64,000 bases of DNA from Streptomyces chartreusis NRRL 3882 (GCF_900236475.1 NZ_LT963352.1:8031001-8095000); one strand, 5' to 3'. Shown: positions 43,373 through 52,163, counted from the stretch's first letter. Notes: generated by a model not told the origin, from the sequence alone. Numbers and translations: made by a program.

Positions 43373-44439
43373 ACCCGCCGAAGACCGACGCCCGTCGCCA
43401 TCACGACCCCGAGGTCCGCGGTTTCGCCAGCGACAACTACGCCGGCGCCCACCCGGAGGTGCTCGCCGCCCTGGCCCTGGCCAACGGCGGGCACCAGGTC
43501 GCGTACGGCGAGGACGCGTACACCGAGAACCTCCAGAGCGTCGTCCGCAGCCACTTCGGGGCCACCGCCGAGGCGTTCCCGGTCTTCAACGGCACCGGCG
43601 CCAACGTCGTCGCCCTCCAGGCGGTCACCGACCGCTGGGGCGCGGTGATCTGCGCCGAGAGCGCGCACATCAACGTCGACGAGTGCGGGGCGCCCGAGCG
43701 GGTCGGCGGCCTGAAGCTGCTCACCGTGCCCACGCCCGACGGCAAACTCACGCCCGAGCTGATCGACCGGCAGGCGTACGGCTGGGACGACGAGCACCGC
43801 GCGATGCCCCAGGTCGTCTCCATCGCCCAGGCCACCGAGCTGGGCACGGTCTACACGCCGGACGAGATACGCGCCCTGTGCGAGCACGCCCACGCACACG
43901 GTATGAAGGTGCACCTGGACGGCTCCCGGCTGGCCAACGCCGCCGCCACCCTGGACGTCCCGATGCGCACGCTCACCAACGCCGCCGGCGTCGACATCCT
44001 CTCCCTGGGCGGCACGAAGAACGGCGCCCTGTTCGGCGAGGCGGTCGTGGTCCTGAACCAGGACGCCGTCAGCCACATGAAGCACCTGCGCAAGCTGTCC
44101 ATGCAGCTCGCCTCCAAGATGCGCTTCGTCTCGGTGCAGTTGGAGGCCCTGCTCGCCCGGGACCTGTGGCTGCGCAACGCCCGCCGCTCCAACGAGATGG
44201 CCCAGCGCCTCGCCGAGGGCGTACGTGCCGTGCACGGCGTGGAGATCCTCTACCCGGTGCAGGCCAACGCGGTGTTCGCCCGCCTGCCGCACGACGTGAG
44301 CGAGCGCCTCCAGAAGCGGTTCCGGTTCTACTTCTGGGACGAGGCCGCCGGCGTCGTCCGCTGGATGTGCGCCTTCGACACGACCGAGGAGGACGTGGAC
44401 GCGTTCGTGGCGGCACTGAAGGAGGAGATGGCCCGCTGA
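43369..44439 (+). CDS. ltaE: Low-specificity L-threonine aldolase
   Basis: Seen: 356 residues from GTG 43369, overlapping the SDR stop. PLP enzyme of fold type I: NGTGANVVALQAV, HINVDECGAPE, KVHLDGSRLANAA with the PLP Asp, and SLGGTKNGALFGEAVV with the Schiff-base Lys. Known: cleaves threonine to glycine and acetaldehyde and acts on other beta-hydroxy-alpha-amino acids. With the SDR gene it could form or break beta-hydroxy amino acids. Third gene of the DUF6421 operon. Confidence 0.92.
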   Translation: MNPPKTDARRHHDPEVRGFASDNYAGAHPEVLAALALANGGHQVAYGEDAYTENLQSVVRSHFGATAEAFPVFNGTGANVVALQAVTDRWGAVICAESAHINVDECGAPERVGGLKLLTVPTPDGKLTPELIDRQAYGWDDEHRAMPQVVSIAQATELGTVYTPDEIRALCEHAHAHGMKVHLDGSRLANAAATLDVPMRTLTNAAGVDILSLGGTKNGALFGEAVVVLNQDAVSHMKHLRKLSMQLASKMRFVSVQLEALLARDLWLRNARRSNEMAQRLAEGVRAVHGVEILYPVQANAVFARLPHDVSERLQKRFRFYFWDEAAGVVRWMCAFDTTEEDVDAFVAALKEEMAR

Positions 44440-44463
44440 GACCGTCTCCTCCCGAGCACCGCG

Positions 44464-45831
44464 TCAGTTGACGACGATCCGCGCGCTGTTGTTGCGCAGG
44501 TTCGGGTCGAACTCCCTGATGCTCAGCTCTGGGTCGTCGTTGAGCGTGGCGACGGTGGTGTGCGCGCCGCGCACCACGCGGTCGATCCGCAGCGGGATCT
44601 CGAACGTGTACGACGCCTTGTCGTGCAGGTATATAGGCGTCCGGCAGAAGTGGGTGGTGGGGGACGTCCCGTCCTCCGCCGTCCAGCAGTCCTCCTCCGG
44701 CAGGGGGCCGACCGTGGTGCCCTCCGGCGCCCGGAACCGCACCGTCGCCACGGCGGCGCCCGCGCCCAGCGACGCCACCCAGGCCGGACCGCGGTTGAGC
44801 ACGGTGACACGGGCGGTCACGGTGTCACCGGCGGCCCCGCCCACCCTGCTGCCGCCGAGTTTCAGGTCGGCGGTGTTCCGGGCGTTGAGCATGACGGCCC
44901 GGTAGTTGTCCTGTGGGTCGAGGTCGGGGTCCGCCGCCGCGGCCCGGGCGGCGGCCAGGGGACGCAGGTCCAGCTCGGCGCCCGTGCCCCGGGTCCACGT
45001 CCAGTCGCCGCGCATCTCCTCCAGCGCCTCGTCGGAGTACGGGTGGACGGAGTGGTCGAACCGCTCGTACAGCGCATTCCGGCCCACGCCGAGACCGGTG
45101 TTCAGCGCGTATCGCTGCCCGGGTGCCACCGCCTCGTCCAGCACGCACAGAGCGGACGTACCGGTCTCGTGCGCCCGGTACTCGCAGTTGGCGTGCCGCT
45201 GTTCGAAACGCAGCCCGTACGAGGCGTCGAGCCACAGCAGCGTGCGGTCCGCGGTGCGGTTGCCGCTGTTGGACAGCGTCGCCCGCACGCTCGTCCTCGA
45301 GCCGGGCCTGAGGCCGTGCTGGTCGTCGGCCTGGCTGAGCCCGAGGTCCGGCCCGTTGCCCACGCCGACCCGTGTCTCTGCCGGGTGGGACGTCGCCTCT
45401 CCGGCGACGGCCGAGTAGCGCACGTACCCCGAGGCGCCGACGTCCGCTCCGGGCAGCGCGCGCAGCCCGAACGTGGCGGCCGGCACGCTCTCCGTCCCGG
45501 CGGGCATCTCGGGGACGTCGCAGACCGCCTTGACCTCCGACTCCGGCTCGCAGTTCGCCGGCCACGACACCCGCGCGAAAGAGGCGATCTCGCCGACGTC
45601 GACGGTCAGTCGCCCCGCAGGCACCCTGTCATCGGCCACGTCACGGCTGACCCGCACGGCCAGGCTGCGCTCGGGCGCGCCGCCGTCCGCGTCCGCGCCC
45701 GGCAGTACCGTCTCGTACGGCGCACTGATCCACAGCTGGTTCTCCTGGGCGTACGCGGGCCCGGCCCCGACTCCGGCCGCCAGGGCGCAGCTCACGAGTG
45801 CGGCGCCGAGCAGGCGCTGTGGGTCCTTCAT
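44464..45831 (-). CDS. Secreted protein with CARDB/DUF11-like beta domains
   Basis: Seen: 455 residues from ATG 45831 with GGGGGAAGAC upstream. Signal peptide about 1-29 (GVGAGPAYAQE). The mature part is beta-rich with at least three Ig-like segments: GRLTVDVGEIASFARVSWP, RTSVRATLSNSGNRTADRTLL and TVTARVTVLNRGPAWVASL. Cys pairs (CEPESEVKAVC, CEYRAHETGTSALC, CWTAEDGTSPTTHFC) probably form disulfides. No cell-wall anchor, so probably released. Function unknown. Divergent from the transglutaminase-like gene. Confidence 0.85.
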   Translation of the reverse strand: MKDPQRLLGAALVSCALAAGVGAGPAYAQENQLWISAPYETVLPGADADGGAPERSLAVRVSRDVADDRVPAGRLTVDVGEIASFARVSWPANCEPESEVKAVCDVPEMPAGTESVPAATFGLRALPGADVGASGYVRYSAVAGEATSHPAETRVGVGNGPDLGLSQADDQHGLRPGSRTSVRATLSNSGNRTADRTLLWLDASYGLRFEQRHANCEYRAHETGTSALCVLDEAVAPGQRYALNTGLGVGRNALYERFDHSVHPYSDEALEEMRGDWTWTRGTGAELDLRPLAAARAAAADPDLDPQDNYRAVMLNARNTADLKLGGSRVGGAAGDTVTARVTVLNRGPAWVASLGAGAAVATVRFRAPEGTTVGPLPEEDCWTAEDGTSPTTHFCRTPIYLHDKASYTFEIPLRIDRVVRGAHTTVATLNDDPELSIREFDPNLRNNSARIVVN

Positions 45832-45967
45832 GTCTTCCCCCTTGTCACGGACCTGCTGAGGCCGAGACCCGTGGCGCGGGGGAAGGGTTGCGGCGGGGCG
45901 AGTGGTTGCGGCGGTGTTCAGCCGTTCTTGCCAGTGATGCATGTTTATGCAGTAAACGGAAAATATA

Positions 45968-46006
45968 TTGACCTGGTGGCGATCTCGTCCCTATGCTCTG
46001 CGTGCA
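45968..46006 (+). promoter_or_regulatory. Promoter placing transcription start at the ATG (leaderless gene)
   Basis: A -35 TTGACC (45968-45973) and a -10 TATGCT (45992-45997) are 18 bp apart. The ATG at 46006 begins 9 bases after the end of the -10 box, where transcription should start. No ribosome binding site precedes the gene, which fits a leaderless message. Confidence 0.6.
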
Positions 46007-46578
46007 TGCAGCTGATCCAGGAAACCCCCGATCTCTCCGCCTACTTGGCCGCTGACGAGGCGATAGACCATCATCATCCGCTGGTGCGCGAGACAGCGGC
46101 CACGTTGGCCAGGGGTGTGGCGAACTCGTATGAGTATGCGCGGGATGCGTTCGAGTTCGTGCGCGACACCATCCCGCACTCGCAGGATGCGGGGGACCTC
46201 CGCGTCACCTGGCGCGCCTCCGATGTCCTGGAACAGCGCACCGGCATCTGTTATGCCAAGGCCCACGCGCTCGCGGCGCTGCTGCGGGCCGAGGACATCC
46301 CGACCGCGTTGTGCTACCAGAAGTTCGATGTCGTGCACGGTCTGGTCGCCGTGCGGTTCAACGGCGCGTGGCACCGGCAGGACCCCCGGGGCAACAAGCC
46401 GGGAGTGGACGCGCGGTTCTCCCTCGACGGTGAGCGGCTCGCCTTCACGCCCGACCCCGAACTCGGCGAGACGGACTGTCCGGTCCTGTACGCCGCGCCT
46501 CACCCGGTCGTACTCGACACCCTCAAGTCGGCCGGCGACCGGCCTCACCTGTGGAGGACACTCCCCACCGCGCTCTGA
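46006..46578 (+). CDS. Transglutaminase-like cysteine protease-fold protein
   Basis: Seen: 190 residues from ATG 46006. The catalytic triad of the transglutaminase-like superfamily is complete: Cys82 in QRTGICYAKAHALAALLR, His111 in VVHGLVAVRFNG and Asp126 in WHRQDPRGN. There is no signal peptide, so it is cytosolic. Known: family members cleave or link peptides, or act as peptide-N-glycanase-like hydrolases. Substrate unknown. Transcribed from a leaderless-type promoter and convergent with plsC. Confidence 0.9.
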   Translation: MQLIQETPDLSAYLAADEAIDHHHPLVRETAATLARGVANSYEYARDAFEFVRDTIPHSQDAGDLRVTWRASDVLEQRTGICYAKAHALAALLRAEDIPTALCYQKFDVVHGLVAVRFNGAWHRQDPRGNKPGVDARFSLDGERLAFTPDPELGETDCPVLYAAPHPVVLDTLKSAGDRPHLWRTLPTAL

Positions 46579-46614
46579 GGCGGGACCGGAGCCCGGGCCG
46601 GCCGTGCCCGGGTG

Positions 46615-47343
46615 TCAGTGCGCCTCGGCCTCCCGGACCTGCTCCGGCGTCGGAGCCGTGCCGCCGAGGTGGGCCGGCATCCACCAGGTGTCGTCCGGGC
46701 CCTTCGGGCGTACGGGATAGGCGCGCTGGGCGGCCTCCAGGAGTTCCTGGACGCGCTCGCGCAGCTGGCGGGTGATCGCGCCCGCGTACTTGTCACGGGA
46801 GGCCTCGATCGCCTCGCCGACCCGGATCGTGATGGGGATGTGGCTGCGCTTGAAATTGCGGGGGTGGCCCTTGGTCCACAGCCGCTGTGTGCCCCACACC
46901 GCCATCGGGATCAGCGGGACACCGGCCTCCTGTGCCAGGCGCGCGGCGCCCGACTTGAAGCTCTTCAGGGTGAACGACTGCGAGATGGTCGCCTCCGGGA
47001 AGACCCCGACGATCTCGCCCGACCGCAGCGAGTCCAGGGCGTGCGCGTAGGCCGCCTCGCCCTGCTTGCGGTCCACGGGGATGTGCTTCATCCCGCGCAT
47101 CAGCGGGCCCGAGATCTTGTGGCGGAAGACGGACTCCTTCGCCATGAAGCGCACGAGACGTTTCTGCGGCAGTGCCGCCAGGCCGTTGAAGACGAAGTCC
47201 AGGTAGCTGATGTGATTGCTCACCAGCACGGCGCCGCCCGAGCGCGGGATGTTCTCCGAACCCTGACAGTCGATCTTGAGGTCCCACGCCTTGAACAGCG
47301 TGCGGGCGAAACCGACGACGGGACGGTAGACGAGCTCTGCCAT
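46615..47343 (-). CDS. 1-acyl-sn-glycerol-3-phosphate acyltransferase (PlsC type)
   Basis: Seen: 242 residues from ATG 47343; AAGGG lies about 11 bases upstream. HX4D motif NHISYLD (His44, Asp49), VRFMAKESVF, FPEATIS (the acceptor phosphate motif) and VPLIPMAVWGTQ. Known: adds the second acyl chain to lysophosphatidate, or acylates other glycolipids, at the inner membrane face. Streptomycetes have several paralogues, so the precise acceptor is unsure. Confidence 0.92.
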   Translation of the reverse strand: MAELVYRPVVGFARTLFKAWDLKIDCQGSENIPRSGGAVLVSNHISYLDFVFNGLAALPQKRLVRFMAKESVFRHKISGPLMRGMKHIPVDRKQGEAAYAHALDSLRSGEIVGVFPEATISQSFTLKSFKSGAARLAQEAGVPLIPMAVWGTQRLWTKGHPRNFKRSHIPITIRVGEAIEASRDKYAGAITRQLRERVQELLEAAQRAYPVRPKGPDDTWWMPAHLGGTAPTPEQVREAEAH

Positions 47344-47529
47344 GGGCGGGTCGGACCCTTCCTGCTCTGCCTGGGAAGGGATTCCCAGTGGAAAGTTACG
47401 CAGCCGTAGGTTTACGGCTTGTCGCAGATCGTGCCCGAAGAACGGCCGGGTAGCCAGTCCCCGTGCCCGCCCGTGAGGAGATTCTCGTCACGTCGCCGCC
47501 GGATCCCACCTCGTGCTTTTACGCCCCCA

Positions 47530-47946
47530 TTACTCCGCGCGTACCGTCACCCGCCGCATGAGCAGGTACATCTCGCACCCGAGGCAGTACCCGAACACGG
47601 CGTTCAGGAAGGCGGCCGCGAGCGCTGCGCCGGTCGCCGCGAGACCCAGCCAGCCGGGTCCCAGGCTGTAGCCGACGAGCCCTAGTCCGGCGAAAACCAG
47701 CCCCACCGCCTGGGCGAAACGTGGCGGTTCGGGCGGCTCGAAGGCGGTCGGCGGCCCGAGCCGCGGCCGTACGGCCTTGGCGAAGAGCAGGCCGTAGGGC
47801 GACCGGGTCACCCCGCCCGCCGCGCCCAGCAGGAACGCCAGCGTCTGCCAGGCCAGCAGCCACGCGTTCCCCGTGACCAGGACGACCGCCAGGACGACGG
47901 TCGTCACGGCCGCGCCGAAACGCGGCCCTCGTGCATCGATGTCCAT
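47530..47946 (-). CDS. DUF4395 membrane protein
   Basis: Seen: 138 residues from ATG 47946. Four membrane helices in two pairs: AAVTTVVLAVVLVTGNAWLL, WQTLAFLLGAAGG, AVGLVFAGLGLVGYSLGPG and LAAAFLNAVFGYCLGCEMYL. The last contains the CLGC Cys pair typical of DUF4395. Known: often beside thioredoxin-like and rhodanese genes in actinomycetes. Inferred: passes reducing power across the membrane with the divergent thioredoxin at 48025. Confidence 0.88.
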   Translation of the reverse strand: MDIDARGPRFGAAVTTVVLAVVLVTGNAWLLAWQTLAFLLGAAGGVTRSPYGLLFAKAVRPRLGPPTAFEPPEPPRFAQAVGLVFAGLGLVGYSLGPGWLGLAATGAALAAAFLNAVFGYCLGCEMYLLMRRVTVRAE

Positions 47947-48024
47947 GGGAACCAAGCATTCCGCAGCACGGCCCGATTGGGTGGGCGGGAATCTTTGCGG
48001 TCTCGTGAACGCTTGCAGCAGGTG

Positions 48025-48438
48025 ATGACCGGACTGGTGGTGTGCGTACTGGTGCTCGCGGCGGCGAGCGCCTATGGAGTGCTGCAACGGCGGCGGAGCG
48101 GGAGAGTGCGAGTGCGCGGGCGGGACGACGGCAAGCGGCTGGACCCGGCCGAGCTGGGCGCGGAACTGGGCGAGCGGGCCACGCTCGTGCAGTTCTCCAG
48201 CGCGTTCTGCGCGCCCTGCCGGGCGACCCGGCGGGTCCTCGGCGAGGTCGCCGGCATGGTGCCGGGTGTCACCCACGTCGAGATCGACGCCGAGGCCCAT
48301 CTGGACCTCGTGCGGCGGCTGGACATCCTCAAGACCCCGACCGTGCTGGTCCTCGACGCCGACGGCCGGGTGGTGCGGCGGGCCACCGGGCAGCCGCGCA
48401 AGGCCGATGTGATCGCCGCGCTGGGGGAGGCGGTGTGA
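48025..48438 (+). CDS. Membrane-anchored thioredoxin-family protein
   Basis: Seen: 137 residues from ATG 48025. One N-terminal membrane helix (residues 2-20), a basic linker, then a thioredoxin fold with the active site CAPC (Cys62, Cys65), cis-Pro in ILKTPTVLVLDADG. Known: reduces disulfides; which side it faces depends on helix orientation. It lies 78 bases from the divergent DUF4395 gene, whose Cys pair could be its redox partner. Confidence 0.9.
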   Translation: MTGLVVCVLVLAAASAYGVLQRRRSGRVRVRGRDDGKRLDPAELGAELGERATLVQFSSAFCAPCRATRRVLGEVAGMVPGVTHVEIDAEAHLDLVRRLDILKTPTVLVLDADGRVVRRATGQPRKADVIAALGEAV

Positions 48439-48521
48439 GGGACGCGACCCGGTCAGTGAGCCATCTCCCACATCCGGGAACGAACTTGACTGCGCCAACC
48501 ATTTATCGTCAGCCTGACCCC

Positions 48522-49013
48522 ATGCCTGCGGACCTTCTCGCCACGCCCGACCTCCTGCGCTCGGTCTTCCGACGGCACGCGGCAGGGGTCGCCGTGATCA
48601 CGGCCCGTGGCGACGCCGGCCCGGTGGGCTTCACCGCCACCTCCCTGGCCTCCGTCTCCGCCGAGCCGCCCCTGCTGTCCTTCGGGGTCGGCACCGGCTC
48701 CTCCAGTTGGCCCGCGATCGCGGTGGCCGAGCATGTCGGCGTGCACATCCTCGGCGAGCACCAGCAGGAGCTGGCGGCCACCTTCGCCCGCAGCGGCGCC
48801 GACCGCTTCGGGCCGCCCACCGCCTGGCGGGACGGGCCCGAGGGTGTCCCGGTGCTCGACGGCGTGCTGGCCTGGCTGGTGGGCCGGGTCGTCGCGCGCG
48901 TGCCCGCCGGTGACCACCGGATCGTGATCGCGGAGGTCGTGCGCGGCGACTCCACGGGCACCGCCCGGCCACTCCTCTACCACCAGGGACGTTTCAACCG
49001 CCTGCGCGACTGA
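48522..49013 (+). CDS. Flavin reductase family protein (FMN-binding split barrel)
   Basis: Seen: 163 residues from ATG 48522. Typical split-barrel pattern: FRRHAAGVAVITARGDAGPVGFTATSLASVS (in pieces), LLSFGVGTGSSSWPAI, HVGVHILGEHQQELAATFA and RPLLYHQGRFNRL. Known: such proteins reduce FMN with NAD(P)H for a partner monooxygenase (HpaC, RutF, ActVB types). No monooxygenase is adjacent. No clear ribosome binding site is seen. Confidence 0.9.
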   Translation: MPADLLATPDLLRSVFRRHAAGVAVITARGDAGPVGFTATSLASVSAEPPLLSFGVGTGSSSWPAIAVAEHVGVHILGEHQQELAATFARSGADRFGPPTAWRDGPEGVPVLDGVLAWLVGRVVARVPAGDHRIVIAEVVRGDSTGTARPLLYHQGRFNRLRD

Positions 49014-49179
49014 TCCGCGTGTCCCCCGTGCTGCGGGACCGTCGAGTTCCGGTTACGCTGCGTTGCGAAGGTCACAGTTCAAAGCGCTTGCTTAGCGGGA
49101 ACGAACTGGGTGTACTGACGAGTAATATTCCGCTCGGAGCGTGGGTCGCCCCGACCGGGATCGGCCGCTTGAGGCGCCT

Positions 49180-49203
49180 ATGCTGCCTGCAAGTAGGCAG
49201 CAT
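49180..49203. promoter_or_regulatory. Inverted repeat before etfBA
   Basis: ATGCTGCCT-GCAAGT-AGGCAGCAT is a perfect 9-bp inverted repeat with a 6-base centre, 29 bases before the etfB start. It could be an operator or an RNA hairpin in the leader. The 49019-49222 open frame that crosses it looks like chance. Confidence 0.45.
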
Positions 49204-49232
49204 GGAAATGACGATGCAGTAGGAGAGCCGGC

Positions 49233-50021
49233 GTGAGCTTGAGGATCGTTGTCACTGTGAAGTACGTGCCCGACGCCACTGGCGACCGGCACTTCGCCGA
49301 TGACCTGACCGTCGACCGGGACGACGTGGACGGTCTGCTCTCCGAGCTCGACGAGTACGCGGTCGAGCAGGCGCTGCAGATCTCCGAGAACTCCGACGAC
49401 GACGTGGAGATCACCGTCCTGACGGTGGGCCCCGAGGACGCCAAGGACGCCCTGCGCAAGGCGCTGTCCATGGGCGCCGACAAGGCGATCCACGTCGAGG
49501 ACGACGACATCCACGGCACCGACGCCATCGGCACCTCCCTGGTCCTGGCCAAGGCGATCGAGAAGGCCGGCTACGACCTGGTCATCTCCGGCATGGCCTC
49601 CACCGACGGCACCATGGGCGTCGTCCCCGCGCTGCTCGCCGAGCGTCTGGGCGTGCCGCAGGTGACCCTGCTCTCCGAGGTGTCGGTCGAGGACGGCACG
49701 GTCAAGGGCCGCCGCGACGGCGACGCCGCTTCCGAGAACCTGGAGGCGTCCCTGCCGGCGGTCGTGTCGGTGACCGACCAGTCGGGCGAGGCGCGTTACC
49801 CGTCCTTCAAGGGCATCATGGCGGCGAAGAAGAAGCCGGTGGAGTCCTGGGACCTGTCCGACCTCGACATCGAGGCCGAGGAGGTCGGCCTGGAGGGCGC
49901 CTACACCACGGTCGACAACGCGGCCGAGCGTCCGGCCCGTACCGCGGGCACGATCGTCAAGGACGAGGGCGAGGGCGGCAAGCAGCTCGCTGAGTTCCTC
50001 GCGGGCCAGAAGTTCATCTGA
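49233..50021 (+). CDS. etfB: Electron transfer flavoprotein beta subunit
   Basis: Seen: 262 residues from GTG 49233 with AGGAGAG 6 bases upstream. Beta-subunit fold: RIVVTVKYVPDATGDRHF, ALRKALSMGADKAIHVEDD, DLVISGMASTDGTMGVVPAL (AMP-binding region) and PAVVSVTDQSGEARYPSFKGIMAAKKKP (in pieces). Known: EtfAB carries electrons from acyl-CoA and other dehydrogenases to the quinone pool. First gene of the etfBA operon. The AidB-type dehydrogenase at 17404 is a possible donor. Confidence 0.95.
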   Translation: MSLRIVVTVKYVPDATGDRHFADDLTVDRDDVDGLLSELDEYAVEQALQISENSDDDVEITVLTVGPEDAKDALRKALSMGADKAIHVEDDDIHGTDAIGTSLVLAKAIEKAGYDLVISGMASTDGTMGVVPALLAERLGVPQVTLLSEVSVEDGTVKGRRDGDAASENLEASLPAVVSVTDQSGEARYPSFKGIMAAKKKPVESWDLSDLDIEAEEVGLEGAYTTVDNAAERPARTAGTIVKDEGEGGKQLAEFLAGQKFI

Positions 50022-50076
50022 GCCCCGCATTCGCTGACCGCCCCTCATCTTTCGCAAGCAGGAGAGAAGAAGTCCC

Positions 50077-51039
50077 ATGGCTGAAGTTCTCGTCTACGTC
50101 GACCACGTGGACGGTGCCGTCCGCAAGCCCACCCTGGAGCTGCTGACCCTGGCCCGCCGCATCGGCGAGCCGGTCGCCGTCGCGCTGGGCAACGGCGCCG
50201 GTGACACCGCCGCCACGCTCGCCGAGCACGGCGCGGTGAAGGTCCTCACGCACGAGGCCGCCGAGTACGCCGACTACCTGGTCGTACCGAAGGTGGACGC
50301 CCTCCAGGCCGCCCACGAGGCCGTTTCCCCGGCCGCCGTGCTGGTCCCGTCCTCCGCCGAGGGCAAGGAGATCGCCGCCCGTCTGGCGCTGCGTCTGGGT
50401 TCGGGCATCATCACCGACGCCGTCGACCTGGAGGCCGGCGACGAGGGCCCGGTGGCGACCCAGTCGGTGTTCGCCGCGTCCTTCACCACCAAGTCCCGTG
50501 TGTCCAAGGGCACCCCGGTCATCACGGTCAAGCCCAACAGCGCGGCCGTGGAGCCGGCTCCGGCCGCCGGTGCGGTCGAGGCGCTGTCGGTGTCCTTCTC
50601 CGCGCAGGCCACCGGCACCAAGGTCACCGGCCGTACGCCGCGTGAGTCGACGGGCCGTCCGGAGCTGACCGAGGCCGCGATCGTGGTCTCCGGTGGCCGT
50701 GGCGTCAACGGCGCGGAGAACTTCGCGATCATCGAGGCCCTCGCCGACTCCCTCGGCGCGGCCGTCGGTGCCTCGCGCGCCGCCGTCGACGCCGGCTGGT
50801 ACCCGCACACCAACCAGGTCGGCCAGACGGGCAAGTCCGTCTCGCCGCAGCTGTACATCGCCTCCGGCATCTCCGGCGCGATCCAGCACCGTGCCGGTAT
50901 GCAGACCTCGAAGACGATCGTGGCGATCAACAAGGACGCCGAGGCCCCGATCTTCGACCTGGTCGACTACGGCGTGGTCGGCGACCTCTTCGACGTCGTC
51001 CCGCAGCTGACCGAGGAGATCAAGACCCGCAAGGGCTGA
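50077..51039 (+). CDS. etfA: Electron transfer flavoprotein alpha subunit
   Basis: Seen: 320 residues from ATG 50077 with AGGAGAG upstream. The C-terminal FAD domain is clear: VVSGGRGVNGAENFAIIEAL, GASRAAVDAGWYPHTNQVGQTG, LYIASGISGAIQHRAGMQ and INKDAEAPIFDLVDYGVVGDL. Known: partner of EtfB; holds FAD at the dimer interface. It starts 55 bases after etfB and ends before a strong terminator. Confidence 0.96.
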   Translation: MAEVLVYVDHVDGAVRKPTLELLTLARRIGEPVAVALGNGAGDTAATLAEHGAVKVLTHEAAEYADYLVVPKVDALQAAHEAVSPAAVLVPSSAEGKEIAARLALRLGSGIITDAVDLEAGDEGPVATQSVFAASFTTKSRVSKGTPVITVKPNSAAVEPAPAAGAVEALSVSFSAQATGTKVTGRTPRESTGRPELTEAAIVVSGGRGVNGAENFAIIEALADSLGAAVGASRAAVDAGWYPHTNQVGQTGKSVSPQLYIASGISGAIQHRAGMQTSKTIVAINKDAEAPIFDLVDYGVVGDLFDVVPQLTEEIKTRKG

Positions 51040-51056
51040 TCGACCCGGGCTGCAGA

Positions 51057-51092
51057 AGGCCCCCGTGACCGCACGAACGGTCACGGGGGCCT
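51057..51092. terminator. Bidirectional terminator after etfA
   Basis: A 15-bp perfect stem (AGGCCCCCGTGACCG and its complement) with loop CACGAA, then CTCTCTC. It lies 17 bases after the etfA stop and directly before the stop of the convergent endonuclease-type gene. Confidence 0.9.
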
Positions 51093-51095
51093 CTC

Positions 51096-52001
51096 TCATC
51101 CCAGGGTCATCGAGGCCTGCACCGGCAGATGGTCGCTCGGATACGTCCCGTCCACGCTGAAGGTGTTCATCCCGGCCCAGTGCGTGGTCACCCCGGGCGT
51201 GGTGAGGATCCAGTCGATGCGCCGCCCGCCGGGCCTGAGCTCCCGGTAGCCGTGGTGCGTCCCGTACGCCGGACTCCGTGAGGCCGCCGCGTCCCAGGCG
51301 TCCACCAGTCCGATGTCCAGCATGAGGTCGTACACGCGGTTGTCGTGGGCGGCCGCGTTGAAGTCGCCGGTGACGATGACCGGTAACGACCGGTCCCACC
51401 CGGCGATCGTCTCGCCGATGAGTCCCGCCGAGCGTTCGCGGGCGTACTGGCTGACACTGTCCAGGTGGGTGTTGAGGACGTAGAACTCCCTTCCCCCGTC
51501 GGCGAGATCGGCAAAACGGACCCAGGTCACCATGCGCAGCCAGTCCGCGTCCCAGGTGTTCGAGGCGATCGTGTACGGCGTGTCGGACAGCCAGAAGTGG
51601 TCGAACTCGACCGGGTCGAGTCTGCGCGTGTCGTAGAAGATCGCCATGAACTCGTCCTTGCTGCCGCCCCCGCGTCCGGTGCCGATCCACTCGTAGTGCC
51701 CGCCGAGATCCCTCTCGATCATGCGCACTTGCTGGTAGAGCCCTTCCTGGGTGCCGATGACGTGCGGTCGCTCGCGGCGCAGCAGTTCTCGCATCACCGG
51801 CCGGCGCACGGCCCAGCGCGGTGTCTCGTCGACGACGGTCGCGAAGCGCACGTTGAACGTCATGACGTTCAGGGCGCCCGCGTGCTCGCCGGCGGAAGCG
51901 GGGTGTGTGGGCCCTGCGGTGGTGAGCAGCGGTCCTGCGACGGCGGCGGCCGCCGCTGCCTTGAGTCCGTGGCGGCGCGTCACTCCGACCTCGTTCGGCA
52001 C
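51096..52001 (-). CDS. Tat-exported endonuclease/exonuclease/phosphatase-family protein with a TTA codon
   Basis: Seen: 301 residues from GTG 52001 with GGGGAGGGAG upstream. TRRHGLK plus an Ala-rich helix is a twin-arginine signal. EEP-fold motifs: LNVMTFNVRFA, VIGTQEGLYQQV with the metal Glu, FYVLNTHLDSVSQYARERS, VIVTGDFNAAAHD, RIDWILTT and the final YPSDHLPVQASM (His of the Asp-His pair). Codon 51386-51384 is TTA (in RSLPVI), so translation needs the bldA tRNA. Known: the family covers nucleases, sphingomyelinases and phosphatases. The substrate is unknown; extracellular action is likely. Confidence 0.9.
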   Translation of the reverse strand: MPNEVGVTRRHGLKAAAAAAVAGPLLTTAGPTHPASAGEHAGALNVMTFNVRFATVVDETPRWAVRRPVMRELLRRERPHVIGTQEGLYQQVRMIERDLGGHYEWIGTGRGGGSKDEFMAIFYDTRRLDPVEFDHFWLSDTPYTIASNTWDADWLRMVTWVRFADLADGGREFYVLNTHLDSVSQYARERSAGLIGETIAGWDRSLPVIVTGDFNAAAHDNRVYDLMLDIGLVDAWDAAASRSPAYGTHHGYRELRPGGRRIDWILTTPGVTTHWAGMNTFSVDGTYPSDHLPVQASMTLG

Positions 52002-52163
52002 GTGTTCTCCCTCCCCTTGCACGTCAGGATGAAGCTTGCCTTGTGAATACGGAAGATGCGGGCGGGTCGGCAGTGACAGAGGGTGAAGGATAGGGAATCC
52101 CGTCGCAAGACGGTGTTGACCAGCGGGAAGGTCGGCCGATAGCTTCGCTCTACGGATTGTTGA

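Noticed and set aside
49019..49222. 67-codon open frame before etfB
   Set aside because: It crosses the inverted repeat and probable leader of etfB, has mixed composition and no ribosome binding site.
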